A DNA stretch of 64,000 nucleotides, taken from assembly GCA_047967505.1 (NCBI GenBank), contig CM106538.1; one strand, 5' to 3'. The notes below the pieces were generated by a model. The model made no database searches and was not told the DNA's origin. It worked only from the letters and a program-made list of their open reading frames with translations. This document shows, piece after piece, positions 10,063 to 20,484 of this stretch. The position numbers and the translations under genes are program-made. This DNA is from Dipteris shenzhenensis. Lineage: Eukaryota; Polypodiophyta; Polypodiopsida; Gleicheniales. The first letter of the stretch is position 1, and each line of letters begins with the position of its first letter.

Positions 10063-12366
10063 AATGAACCAATTGTATGCCATTCATCTTGTCTTGTAAT
10101 AATAATAATAGAAGCAAACCACCGTGTTGGTGGTAGTTAATATCCTAGTGTGGAACCAATCGCCGAGCTGCAACCAACCAATGCTATTACACTAGAACGA
10201 ATCACATTGCTATAAATTGTTATCCTAAAATAGATACTTTACCCAAGTAAAATTTGGAGAAAATTAATAATTCAATATATTACATACAGATTACATAGAT
10301 TACATCTCGAAGACTCCTTTCCTTTAGATTACATCTCAATGACTCCTTTCCTTTAGGGGCTATTCCTTATTGCTTTGAGCAGGTCACCTTTTTGAGCTTC
10401 CTGATTGTAGGCTCGGTCCTCCTTGCTCCTTTCTTTAGGGGCCCAGCCCCTCCCTTCATGTCACTTCGTCTTTCCTTGCTTTGAGCTTCCTAGTTGTAGG
10501 CTCAGCTCTTCTTGCTCCTTTCCTAAAGGGGGCTGGTTCCTCCCTTTGGGCTCCTTTTCCTCACAGTCAGGGCTTTTGCAATTCAAGCTCCTTGTCTTTT
10601 GCATTTTTTGCCCTAATGGCAAATTGTGCTACAGCATCTACTTTCTCGTCGTAGATAGTTGTAGTAGCAGGCATGCACATGTGATTTGGGCAATGGCAAA
10701 TGACATTGTCTACATAGCGATCTTGCATGCACAAACACACCAAAGCAAAAAACATGCATAGGGTGGTAGCACACATGCTCTAGTGGAGACCCTTGATCCC
10801 CACGATCGATTCCCCCCATATCTGCATGTCACCACCTTAGATGTAATGGTCATAGAGGGCCTCTATATCATTGTGCTCTATGGGTTCCCCCTAGACATTA
10901 CCAAAGGCCTCAAGATTTTCACAGCAGAGTACTGTGGTCTTGTTGGGGGAGCCGTAGTCTGAGTCCTGGCAATGTGCATGGTCTTCGGCCTCTCATTGTC
11001 TCCTCCATTGGCTCCCTAAAAATTTTTAGTGCAGCAAGTTGGGCTGGCGGCAATACTAAGTTGTACAAATTTCCTCTTACTCAACGAGGCTTATAACCAC
11101 TCAACAATGGTTGGATGTAATCTTTTGGCCTCTAAGGATCTCAACGATCCTTTGGCTCATTGGATGTAATATTTTGATCTCTAAGGCTCTCAAAAATTGC
11201 TAAGTTTTAACATTTATGTAATCTCTTTTGTTCAATTTGAGACTCTCAGTATGCACTATTGTTAACTTTTATATTTGAGTGGTTATGGTTGCTATAAGAT
11301 GTAATCTTTTGGTCTCTAAGGCTCTTAGCAATTGCTGAGTTTTTATGAATGTAAGATTCTGTGTTCAATTTTTGCTCAGTATAAGTTGTTAATTTTTATA
11401 AAACTTGTTATTAGACAATGACAGGTGGCAAAGTTGTTGCCCACTGAGAGGTGGCAAAATTGTGGCAGAAGGCTGCATGATGAGAGGTGGTCTGCAGTGC
11501 CACCATGTTCAGAATGATAGAGTGCATCTCATTATTATGCCAAGAACCAGTGCGGTGGTCTCTCCAGTGGGCATGTTGGCCAGTGACTGGTGGCAAAGCT
11601 ACTGCAAAAATTTGCTCGATGATTGGTAGTCAGGGCTAAGACTGCACTACACAAAGCAATGCAGAGATTCATGATGTAGTGCAGAGCTACCATGTGTCGA
11701 GCTCTACGGTGTTCAAAATAAATACATTGCGTCTCATCATTATGCCAATGTGGCATCATGACATCGAGAAAATTTTCGTTCAAAATCTTATCTAGGAGCG
11801 CTTCATGTCGCGGCCCCAAAATGGCCCCAAAAATAGTTTCGCGATTGGTTACACCCGAGCAAACGTTGACCCATGACAATTTGAGTCAAAGAGGTGAGAT
11901 TGAGATCCATCCACACATAATCTATCCTTAACATCTTGCATGAACATCCACTCGGAGGTAACCATATGTGAAGGTAGTGTTGTCTTGCAAGAGTAATATA
12001 AGCACATTTACTTGGTGCCCATTACAAGGGACATCCAAGTTGCAAAGTGCTCGAACACATCATTTGGTAGTCTTTACATTCTACGAGTAGGTATCAAGTA
12101 GAGTGAGGACAAGGATTTGATGGACATAGGAGATCATGAGCATGATTGCGCTTAAACATGTTGAATGAGAGCTAGTCATCAGATCAAGTTTAGAGGGCTT
12201 CCCCATGCTCACTAGTAGCATTGCTCTAGCACAATTAGCAGCAAGGCCCATGCATAGCTACTAAGTTGGATGTGCATTAACTTTGGTATTACATTGCTAA
12301 CCTTGTAGAGCTAGTAGGGGAGAGTTGGTCACAAAGACCTATGTAGAAACCTAAAAGAGCAAAAAC
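10063..12366. other. Anonymous DNA between the two CACTA elements
   Basis: No gene is supported. Two imperfect direct repeats are visible. Near 11105-11400, a unit with GGATGTAATCTTTTGG and TCTCTAAGG recurs three times. Near 11490-11760, a segment with GCAGNGCTACCATGT-type and CATCTCATTATTATGCCAA sequences recurs twice. Short frames on both strands show no recognisable domain. Confidence 0.45.
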
Positions 12367-12369
12367 CTA
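12367..12369. repeat. Target-site duplication CTA, left copy of CACTA-1
   Basis: CTA lies immediately outside the left terminus at 12370. The same three bases lie immediately outside the right terminus, at 19790-19792. A 3-bp duplication is the hallmark of CACTA insertion. Confidence 0.75.
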
Positions 12370-12384
12370 CACAACAACACAAAG
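12370..12384 (+). repeat. CACTA-1 left terminal inverted repeat
   Basis: CACAACAACACAAAG. It pairs with 19775-19789 in inverse orientation with two mismatches. Confidence 0.75.
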
Positions 12385-12439
12385 AAACTATAGACAAACA
12401 AAATAGCGAGCATGTCTATAGGCATTGCTTGAATAGAGA

Positions 12440-12615
12440 AATTACAGGCGTGTTTAATAGTGCCTCTAACAACTCCTCTATTTACGCGTGTATTGACACG
12501 TCTATTTGCATGTCTACACTGAGAAAATACGGGCCCGTCTAACATTGCATTTGTCAATGCATCTATTTGCATGTGTATTAGCACATCTATTAGCGCGTCT
12601 ACACTGAGAATTAGA
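12440..12615. repeat. CACTA-1 left subterminal motif array
   Basis: About ten short motifs of the form NCGTCTAT, GCATCTAT or GCGTCTA in direct and inverse orientation, for example GACACGTCTATTTGCATG and GCGCGTCTAC. The same motif family is dense near the right end and in the central promoter region. These are likely binding sites for the element's own small protein. Confidence 0.75.
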
Positions 12616-12815
12616 CACGTATTTAGATGCAAAATAGAGAATACAAAAAGTGAGATTTTGGTGTACATCACTGCTTTCCAAACATTGCCCATGATTACCA
12701 AAGCACATAATTTTAACAAAAACATCAATGCTTTTTTGCAAGCCAACATATACAAGAATTGAGGTGAGGAGAATGAGACAATATGTAAAATAGTTTTGCC
12801 AATATCAATGATGGG

Positions 12816-15800
12816 CTACGATTCAATCTCATCCTCAATGAGATCAACCCTTGCCAAGCTATCTACTTCAAAATCCAAACGAGTGTTTAGATCTACAAAT
12901 ACATTCAACCCGCTACTACTTGTGCTACTCATGTGCTCATCAAAATCAACATCACCAATGGTAGGCTCGTCCTCATAGGTAATGGACTCAATATCTGTAC
13001 CTACTATCTCATGATCATCCTCCTCTTTCGTATCACGGTCATCATCACATCCATGGCCATGATCATCCTCCATACGCTCCATATTAGTAAATGTACTATA
13101 CATCACTTTGGAACATGGCATAATAGGTATGACATGCCACCATCTATTATTATTCACCATTGGTTGATAGACAACCTAATCAAACATAAATAGAATCATG
13201 TTATTTTCCTTGCATCGAAGGTATCAAATATTTAAAACCAAGTATTTTTATATGTGTGCACAATACCTGTTCACATTGTTACAGTAGTACTAGTGTGTCC
13301 TTCCTACTTTGCCAAAACATCCTTAAACGTTTGATTGTTGCATTAGGTCCTCTTTCCACCACGTCCTTAAACCACTTTACATCCAAAACATACACAAAGA
13401 AGCGTCGAAAGTCAAGCTTAATAATATCTTGGATTATGCCACAATAATCAACCATGGCTCCATTGGCTCCCTCAAAGCTAGCAATGATGTCGCAATCTTG
13501 TGTGTTTCTCTTATCATCAATCTGTTGTGTTCGAAAATGCTTGCCCTCACACCATATAGCATTGAACATAGTGCACTACACCAAGAAAAAACCAATTAAA
13601 TAAGCAATCTAAATTATTGAAAGCTCCTAACTTATGCATAACATTCTATATACTGACCTTGCTCATGCATCCCCTAGCATACTCCCATTCTTCCATTGTG
13701 ATATGTATCCCCTCATCTTTCTCTGCTTTCTCCATTTCATCAAGTAGCCAATCCACATGAATATGCTTTGGAAGTGCTCTTAAATACTGAGGGTATGGCA
13801 CACGAGATCCGTGGTGTGTACAAAAGAGGGCCCTTTCTTCTTGTCTTCTTGCCTTTGCATCCTCATATCTTGTTACCCATCTTTTCATCTCATCACTATT
13901 AAGCACACAATAGAGGTTGATACTATTATGCAACTCCGTGTCTATTACTTTGTTGCGTCCTTTCCCTTGAGGCACAATAGAGGTCATCCTTAGGTCTTTA
14001 TCATCTCTCCATAGTCGTGGGAGAGAGCTATCCACATTAACAAGAAACTCAGAAATATATACAAGTGACTCTTGTACCAACCAACCCTCGGCCATGCTAC
14101 CTTTGGGTCTTGCATTTTGTCTCACGAAGCCCTTCAAGGTCTTCATGAAGCGCTCGAGGAAGAACAACCATCATGCATGTATAGTACCGCACATAGCAAT
14201 CTCATCTACCAAATGCACTATAAGATGTAGTTGGCTTGTGAGAATAGAACGTGGAGATGTCTCCTGCACTAAACAAACCACCTCCACTGACATAACTCGA
14301 GCATTCTCAAGCGTGGTGGGATCTATTCCTTTGAGCTCACAAACCTAGAAATGAAAAAGTACACCATATTAGCAATATGAACACCTTGCATGGAGCATTG
14401 ATACGCATCATATTTTGTATCATATAAAGTATCTCACAAGCTCACCCATCTTGTAAATATAATCCTTCACGTCCTTCAATGCACTACGAGAAATGCTAGT
14501 AGGTAGTATGAACTGAACCCACGAGGAGGTGGTTGATTAGTTGCTTATAATTATTCACTCAAAATTTGAAAGGAAAAAGATATTATGCACATAAAATACT
14601 TACTTGGAGCATCTTGTGCCAATCATGAGATTTCAAGCCATATAATTGCTCTATACCTCTTTTCTTGCTCTTTGTTAAGGCTCCCTTCAAACACCTTATG
14701 CATCCAGTGGGAGTACAAATTGTAGTAATAGCGCGCTTCAGCGCTGCCATCTCTAGCTTTGATAACCTCCACGGTGCACGAGGTAAAAAAACACGCCCAT
14801 TTGGTCTCTCTTGTGGCCAAGCTTCATGCATCCTCCCTGTGGTACGTAGATCCTCCCTTATGCCTACGGAATCTTGTGTCCCATTCAAATGCTCCCAAAT
14901 GGTAGATGCCACATTCTTGAAGATATGCATGGGATCAAGCAGGTGATTGATCTTGAGGTGGGACCAATATGGTAAACGATAAAAGATGGAGTATCTAAAC
15001 AAAAGCTAGTATTAGCGAGCAATCTTTATTTCCAGCCAATATAGCACACAATAGTTACAAACCCTTATCGGCTCATGCCAAGTAATGGAGGAGTCGTGGA
15101 ACCATCCCAAATTCTCATCCAATCTCCCGCGGTGAGTGATTGTGGGAGGACTTCATTCCAAGCGGCAACATATCTAGGATGATTAGGTGAGAGAAATCGA
15201 TGGTGATTCTCATAGATGACCTTATTCAATGCATCTACCCATGAGGCAACTAGCGAAGGACCACAAGCACGACATGCATGGTAACCCGATGTAGTGAGAC
15301 CTAAACAATAGATGCAATTAAGAGTTGAAGGTGGGTTTAGGGTGCCACATCCTTTGCCTATTCATAATTAGAAGTGCAATGCTTACCTGAACACTTTCCA
15401 TAGCCTGGGAAGTCATGCATCGTCCACATCAAGATTGCTTTGCAATTGAAGGCTCGTGATGAGGGAGGCCTGCTCATATCATGCACCTCGATACCTCTCC
15501 AAAGTATCTCTAGCTCGTCAATCAAAGACTCCAAATAAACATCAGGATTTTTGACTTTATGTTTCCCTGGAATTAGAAGGGACAGCATAACATGTTCTTT
15601 CTTAATAGCCATAGAGGGTGGAAGATTATAATTCACCAATATCACTGGCCATACAGTGTAAGAGGTGCTTTTGAGACCAAATGGGTTCACACCATCCATA
15701 CCCAATCCAAGTCTCAAGCTCCTAGGTTCTTCCTTGAAGCTTGGCCATGTGTCTTCAATATGCTTCCATGTAGGAGAGTCTGCGGGAGTTCTCCACTTGC

Positions 15801-16850
15801 CATCGGTTGATCGATGGGAGGAATGCCATGACATGAGCTCTACAATGGATTTGCACTTGAACATATGTTGGATGCGAGGGATTACGGGAAAATGTCACAG
15901 AACCTTACGAGGCACGTCCAAAGTTTTGAGATATGCTCTATATCTTGCCTCTCCACAAGTAGGGCACTCTCTTGCATCCTTATGTAGTCCACGAAACAAA
16001 ATGCAATCATTGACGCATGCATGGATGTGCTTGTAATCTAATCCTCCAAGAGAGGTCACATGTTGCCTTGCCATATCTCTTGAGGTCAGTAATTTATTCT
16101 CCCTTGGAAGCATTTTACACAATAGCCTGCACGGAAGACCATAAATGAGGAAAAGCATTCGAGTAATTGACCCACTAGCATAATTCACCATGTTTGCAAA
16201 ATAGACTTTAAATCTTACTTCAGTAATGCATTCAAACTTGCATTGCTCCATCCATAGATGGTTTGCAAGTTTAGTAACTCAAGGGAGGCACGTAGAATAG
16301 AGAAAGTGCACCCCTCAAACAGTGGAGTCGATGCTGCGGTAAAAAGATCGTCCTGCTCCATGCTATCATCCCTCCCTTCGGATTGATGGACATATAAATC
16401 CCGAACCATATCATCAAACACCTCCTCCTCCACGGCTTCATGAGGTAATGGCAGAGGGCTACTATCACCATCACTCCATGCATCTGTAATGGTACCTCCT
16501 GAAGATCCCACCTCATATCGCCGACGCTTTGCATCCTCACAGTGAGCATAGGGCAACATATGCGGATGTGGCACTACATCCTGTATCAAATTAAAACAGG
16601 ATCATAACTCAAACATATGAACACCCATAGGTATCTCAATCAACCTTAAATCTTTAACACTTACCATGTTTACGGTTGCATCCCATTCTCCATAATTTGA
16701 GATGTGATTGAGTGTAATCCTGCGTGCACAATACATGTTTCCTCGACATCGATCACACATACATTTGATTTTTTGCTCCAACCACATTTCGCGATGGTGG
16801 ATATGAAGGGATTCATCTTGTGTGGAGCTACTTGTTGAAGATGAAGACAT
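12816..16850 (-). pseudogene. tnp2-like: CACTA-1 tnp2 transposase gene, nine exons, three nonsense codons
   Basis: The minus-strand start ATG is at 16850. Exons, with donors and acceptors visible: 16850-16665 (CMCDRCRGN zinc-like motif), 16580 to about 16214, 16126-15387 (IHACVNDCILFRGLHKDA and CPTCGEARY, then LGLGMDGVNPFG), about 15302-15075 (TTSGYHACRACG), about 14996-14604 (LPYWSHLKINHLLDPMHIFK), a short one near 14480-14420, about 14346-13659 (DUF4218: ERFMKTLKGFVRQNARPKGS), about 13577-13262 (DUF4216: DYCGIIQDIIKLDF), and about 13173-12816 (end of DUF4216 and an acidic tail). The protein catalyses excision and integration. Stops at 15895-15897, 14171-14173 and 13279-13281 sit where the family would have Arg, Arg and probably Gln. 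Otherwise the gene is nearly complete, so the copy decayed recently. Exon edges are read by eye. Confidence 0.85.
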
Positions 16851-16904
16851 CCTACAAACAAACAACCCAGAAAAATTTGCTTTTCTTCAAATATTTAATT
16901 TTAA

Positions 16905-17060
16905 AGCTCTGTGGCACGTCTAAAACCACGTAGACCTATCTATTCTGTGGTGTGCATCTATAGGTGCATCTAAAACCGCGTCTGCTCTATATATGTAGAT
17001 GTGCAATTACACGCGTATTTAGATGCGCTATTAAACGCGCTTATAGATGCGGTTTTCAAA
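16905..17060. promoter_or_regulatory. Central motif array between the two CACTA-1 genes (probable divergent promoter)
   Basis: Repeated GCNTCTATAG, GCGTCTGC and TAGATGCGNTNTTA motifs of the same family as the subterminal arrays. They lie between the tnp2 start (16850) and the first exon of the opposite gene. The placement suggests that the small protein binds both the ends and its own promoter, as TNPA does in maize En/Spm. For this element that is inference. Confidence 0.55.
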
Positions 17061-17303
17061 TCTGCTTTTAGCATGCTCGCTTTGCTTTTCTTCACATTAC
17101 TTATACTTCGTGCGGCTTGCTTGCTTTGCTATTAACAAATCCATAGTTTCGACGCTTAAGAGGAAGGCACCCACACTTACTTTCAAGCTTACACTTAAGA
17201 GGAAGGCACCCACACTTACTTCCAAGCTTACAGGAGAAGAGGGTGAACAAGGAAGAGAAGCAACTTTGAAGAAGGAGAAGAAGCTTCCATACCTCTATCC
17301 AAG
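17047..17303 (+). other. Probable untranslated first exon of the CACTA-1 plus-strand gene
   Basis: The stretch ends in CCAAG followed by GTAAGT at 17304, a strong splice donor. The matching acceptor is TTTTTTCCAG at 17667-17676, seven bases before the ATG of the PF03004-type gene. A frame of 86 codons crosses it (with a duplicated LKRKAPTLT), but it does not join in phase to the downstream frame. It may be leader sequence or an upstream frame. A 39-bp tandem duplication lies at about 17161-17238. Confidence 0.4.
17161..17238. repeat. 39-bp tandem duplication
   Basis: AGGAAGGCACCCACACTTAC begins at 17161 and again at 17200. The copies differ at very few positions. It lies in the probable leader exon of the CACTA-1 plus-strand gene. 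Confidence 0.85.
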
Positions 17304-17449
17304 GTAAGTCTCTTTATGGTTGATCTTTTTTGGAAGTTGCTCTCTTTGGATTTATCCTTTGTCGTATCCAAGAAACGAATGATTTTGGTATCAGTGTTAC
17401 GTTTTTGTGTTGGGCACATGTCCTTTTCTACTTTTTAGAATAGTCTGTC

Positions 17450-17605
17450 TGTCGGAGCGCATCTATAGATGCGTCTCAGAGCGCGTCTAAAACCACGTCT
17501 ATAGGTGCATCTAGACTATTTGCAGACACAGACAACTGCGTCTATAGATGCACTGTTATACGCAAAAATAGATGTGCTTCTCAGACGCGTCTATAGACGT
17601 GCTCC
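17450..17605. repeat. Second internal motif array of CACTA-1
   Basis: GCGCATCTATAGATGCGTCT, GCGTCTAAAACCACGTCTAT and GACGCGTCTATAGACG occur within the first intron of the plus-strand gene. It is the same motif family as the ends. An intronic or promoter role is possible. Confidence 0.65.
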
Positions 17606-17682
17606 GACAGTTATCTTTTCTTCCCTTCCCCTTTCTTCTCAGCTCATCAGTAATCGTCTTTTTTTCTTTTTTCCAGTTCATC

Positions 17683-19126
17683 ATGTGGCCAAGAAGCTCT
17701 TCGGGCTCACCTGATCTCCGGGAGTCTATTTTTAAAGACTTATATAACCTTGTAGGGCACCCTCCCAGTCTTGCGAAGTTATACGGGTATATGACGGCTA
17801 CTCTAAACACCCCCCAGGAGTTAGCACTACAGACTCCAAACCACCCCACACTAGCTGAGATTATCCCAGCGGAGTCAACACAGCCCAGCCGGCTACACAG
17901 TCGAGGCCCTTCTCCCATGGCATCTTATTCTCCTTCCCCCATGCCATCTTATGCCCCTTCCCCCATGCCGTCAGGAGGTCCTTCTGTCTCGCAGAGCCGT
18001 TAGCGTACTCATGTGCAATCGAGACTTGGTTCTCTAGCTACGAGTGTTCCACGTAGTCCCATGTAATCTCCAGCTACGAGTGGCTAGCGTACTAGCTCAA
18101 CACAACACGGTAGCAGGCGTAGTAGTAGGGAGAGTAGTGGGGGATGCATGGCACAGTGCTTTGGGAGGGGTGGTGGTGGGGACAATGATGATTCAGATAA
18201 TTTGGACATGCCTCCGGATGATGGTATGATCTTCTATGACATCACTCAAACAGGAGGCATCTTGATGGATGCACAGGGGAAGGACATCATGGCCTTCATG
18301 CACTCTGTAATTGCTAACAATTACATAGATTGCTTTATCCACTACAAAGACCATCCAAAGAGGTTGGCTGATGAGACCCTCGCTGCTGTTCGCTCTCGGT
18401 ATCCTAACCCCCCCAATCGTCAGTTCACAGATAAATGGGCCAAGTCAAAGATTGTTACGATACTTCACAATAAAAGATCTTCTCTTAAGAGGCAGGCACT
18501 AGCAGAGCTTGCCAGGCTCGAGGGAGGTCAACCACCAAGGGGCCCACCCCACACCGCTCACAAGCGTGAGTGGAAGAAAGCAATGAAGTCAGCGAGGGAG
18601 GACCCCAGTCTGCAGCACGTGGAGGCACGAAGGATCCAGATGGAGCAATATGGAAGCGTGCATTTTGGAGCAAGGGGTGTTGAATCATGGGAGGCCCGAT
18701 TTGTAAGTATCGATCTCAAATTATATTGCTTATGTAGTTTATTAGGAGGTTGTTTCTTTATACTAACCCCTCCGCAAATTGTATCGTCTTGCAGCTTGAG
18801 ATCGTGGGCAGATACCCTACTCCTATTGAGACAGCCTACCACCGCCACCATCGCAGAGGAGATACATGGAAGCACTTCTATCATTACGGGTTGATTACTT
18901 AGGAGCAATATATCCGGGCTACTGGAGCGGCCCCCGAGGTATTTGAAAGTAATTAAATAATGTCAATATTATAAGTAAAGTTTTGATTTTTCATACATTG
19001 ATATATGTTGTCCCTTGTTTACAGGTCCCTACATAAGAAGACGAGGAAGAAGACGAGGAAGGAGGCAGAGAAGGGAGTGCAGAAGGGAGCGTGGAAGGGA
19101 GCAAGGATGTGGAGAACATAGATTAG
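17683..19126 (+). pseudogene. CACTA-1 second gene, PF03004-type (plant transposase Ptta/En/Spm), three exons, five nonsense codons
   Basis: ATG at 17683, directly after a splice acceptor. Exon 1 runs to 18702 (donor GTAAGT), exon 2 from 18795 to about 18938 (acceptor TTGCAG), exon 3 from 19025 to the stop at 19124. Domain order: N-terminal MWPRSSSGS, Pro/Ser repeats with SPMPSYAPSPMPS, an acidic DDSDNLDMPPDD block, GGILMDAQGKDIMAFM, RYPNPPN, KRSSLKRQALAEL, VHFGARGVESWEARF, IVGRYPTPIETA, and a Glu/Gly-rich acidic tail. In-frame stops lie at 18001, 18064, 18085, 18900 and 19034. Each reads TAG or TAA where CAG or CAA would restore the frame. In this superfamily the second protein binds the terminal motifs. 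The copy is broken but easily recognised. Confidence 0.75.
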
Positions 19127-19444
19127 TCGTAGAAGTAGTGCTAGCTACTCTTTTTTGTACTTAAAGCCACTGGCTTGGCTTCGTGCCTCTTGTATAGATA
19201 CTCCTCTTATTTTTTGTACTTGAAGCCACATGACATCGCTTAGCTTCGTGCTATATGTACATACAAGCACTTTTTGAGCTTTCAATTTTATTGCATCTTG
19301 GAGTTGTAATGTTTTATTTGAAATTCTAATTAAAATGCGGTTGGCTGTAAGAATTGAATTACACAATGTGGAAATGGGATTCCTGTAGCTATATAGCATA
19401 CACAACATACACATCATTCTGTAAATTAAAAAATATATATTATG

Positions 19445-19765
19445 TAGCACGTCTATCAGTGCATCTATAAATGCATCTATATACGCGTCTGTCTGTTCGG
19501 GGAGCCTGCTCGGGGAGTGTCTATTTGCACGTCTATAAAAGCGTCTATAAGACCGTTTATAAATGTGTCTATACACGCGTTTAATGATGCGTCTGTCTGT
19601 TTTTTAAAATTTTTAGCAGAGCGTCTATTTAGGCATCTAAATGCGCGTCTATACGCACGTCTGTCTGCTATATAGACGCACTATTAGACACGAGTCTCTA
19701 GATGCGTAAATAGACGCGCCCGTAAGTTTTTTTTTTAAGTTCAGTAAACACGTCTATGTGCACGT
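19445..19765. repeat. CACTA-1 right subterminal motif array
   Basis: More than a dozen motifs such as CACGTCTATC, GCATCTATAAATGC, ACGCGTCTGTCTG and TAGACGCGC are packed in about 320 bp before the right end. It is denser than the left array. Confidence 0.75.
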
Positions 19766-19774
19766 CTGTGGGCA

Positions 19775-19792
19775 CTCTGTCTTGTTGTGCTA
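19775..19792 (-). repeat. CACTA-1 right terminal inverted repeat and CTA target duplication
   Basis: CTCTGTCTTGTTGTG at 19775-19789 is the inverse of the left terminus with two mismatches. CTA follows at 19790-19792. Confidence 0.75.
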
Positions 19793-20484
19793 CGAGGCAA
19801 AAACTTAGAAGCATAGAGACTTGGAAGAGAAATGCAACTCGCTTCCTCCTCCTACTTGTCAAGGTCTAGATGACACTCGAGGACATGCTATGATTGGATT
19901 CTTCATCACCAAAGTGGGCAACACAATGCTCTGCGCGGAGCAGAGACCTTTTTAGGAAATGTTTTCGCATAGCGAGAATGCATGCATCTAAGTGCAGGCA
20001 CAAACATTGCTTTGTTTCATGCATGTGAGAATGGAGGGGGCAGTCGTGGCCTTTAGCACATCTGGGTGCTTGATTCAATATCCAACTATGCCTCTCTTTT
20101 GGTAAGCTCATAAAATTGGAGATAGAATTTCATAAATTTAGAGGTTTTAACACATTTTATAACTATATTTGTGACCTCCATTTTTAAATCAAAATTCTTA
20201 AACCGAGGTTTTTGGTGCCCCTTTCATTAACGATCAAATGCCCTCACGTGACTGGTTTTTGCATGCATTGGAGTCGATGATCGTGAATTTTAAACAACGT
20301 GACTTGTGATTGTGATTCATGAGCAGCAGATTGTTACGGGCAAGATCGGCTTGATTGTTACTGGCAAGATCGTATTCTCAAGCTCAGCGTGAATATGATT
20401 CGGAAGATCAGAGCAGGAGTTAACATAAGAGGAATCGATCTGCAGAAGCGCAACAGTACGCATCCTGCTGATGATTGAGGATCC
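19793..20484. other. Non-coding flank between CACTA-1 and the TEDC1-like gene
   Basis: No frame with recognisable similarity. A short duplication GATTGTTACNGGCAAGATCG is present at about 20331 and 20355. The last 150 bp are the likely 5' leader of the TEDC1-like gene. I do not see a convincing TATA box. Confidence 0.4.

Larger units (their letters stand above)
12370..19789. mobile_element. CACTA-1, complete CACTA (En/Spm) transposon, 7420 bp
   Basis: The left end reads CACAACAACACAAAG (12370-12384). The right end, read inward, is CACAACAAGACAGAG (19789-19775). They match at 13 of 15 positions and are flanked by CTA on both sides. Just inside each end, and again in the centre, are arrays of GCGTCTAT/ATAGACGC motifs. 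It carries two divergent genes: tnp2 on the minus strand (12816-16850) and a PF03004-type gene on the plus strand (17683-19126). Both contain nonsense codons, so this copy is non-functional unless helped. The terminus CACAA instead of CACTA is unusual. The boundaries rest on the match of inverted repeat, target duplication and motif arrays. Confidence 0.85.

Noticed and set aside
13574-13592. CACTACACCAAGAAAAA, which looks like a CACTA terminus
   Set aside because: It lies inside CACTA-1. On the minus strand it is the polypyrimidine tract and AG of a splice acceptor (TTTTTTCTTGGTGTAG) before the DUF4216 exon. The true ends, with target duplications, are at 12370 and 19789.
13811-16036. Plus-strand frames across the tnp2 region
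   Set aside because: They lie opposite exons with clear tnp2 motifs and have no similarity of their own.
18001-19036. Reassigned or edited stop codons in transposon genes (Gln at TAA/TAG)
   Set aside because: The only intact host-like gene uses ordinary codons and a normal stop, and several transposon stops are not at Gln. C-to-T decay of methylated DNA is simpler. Transcript sequence against genome would settle it.
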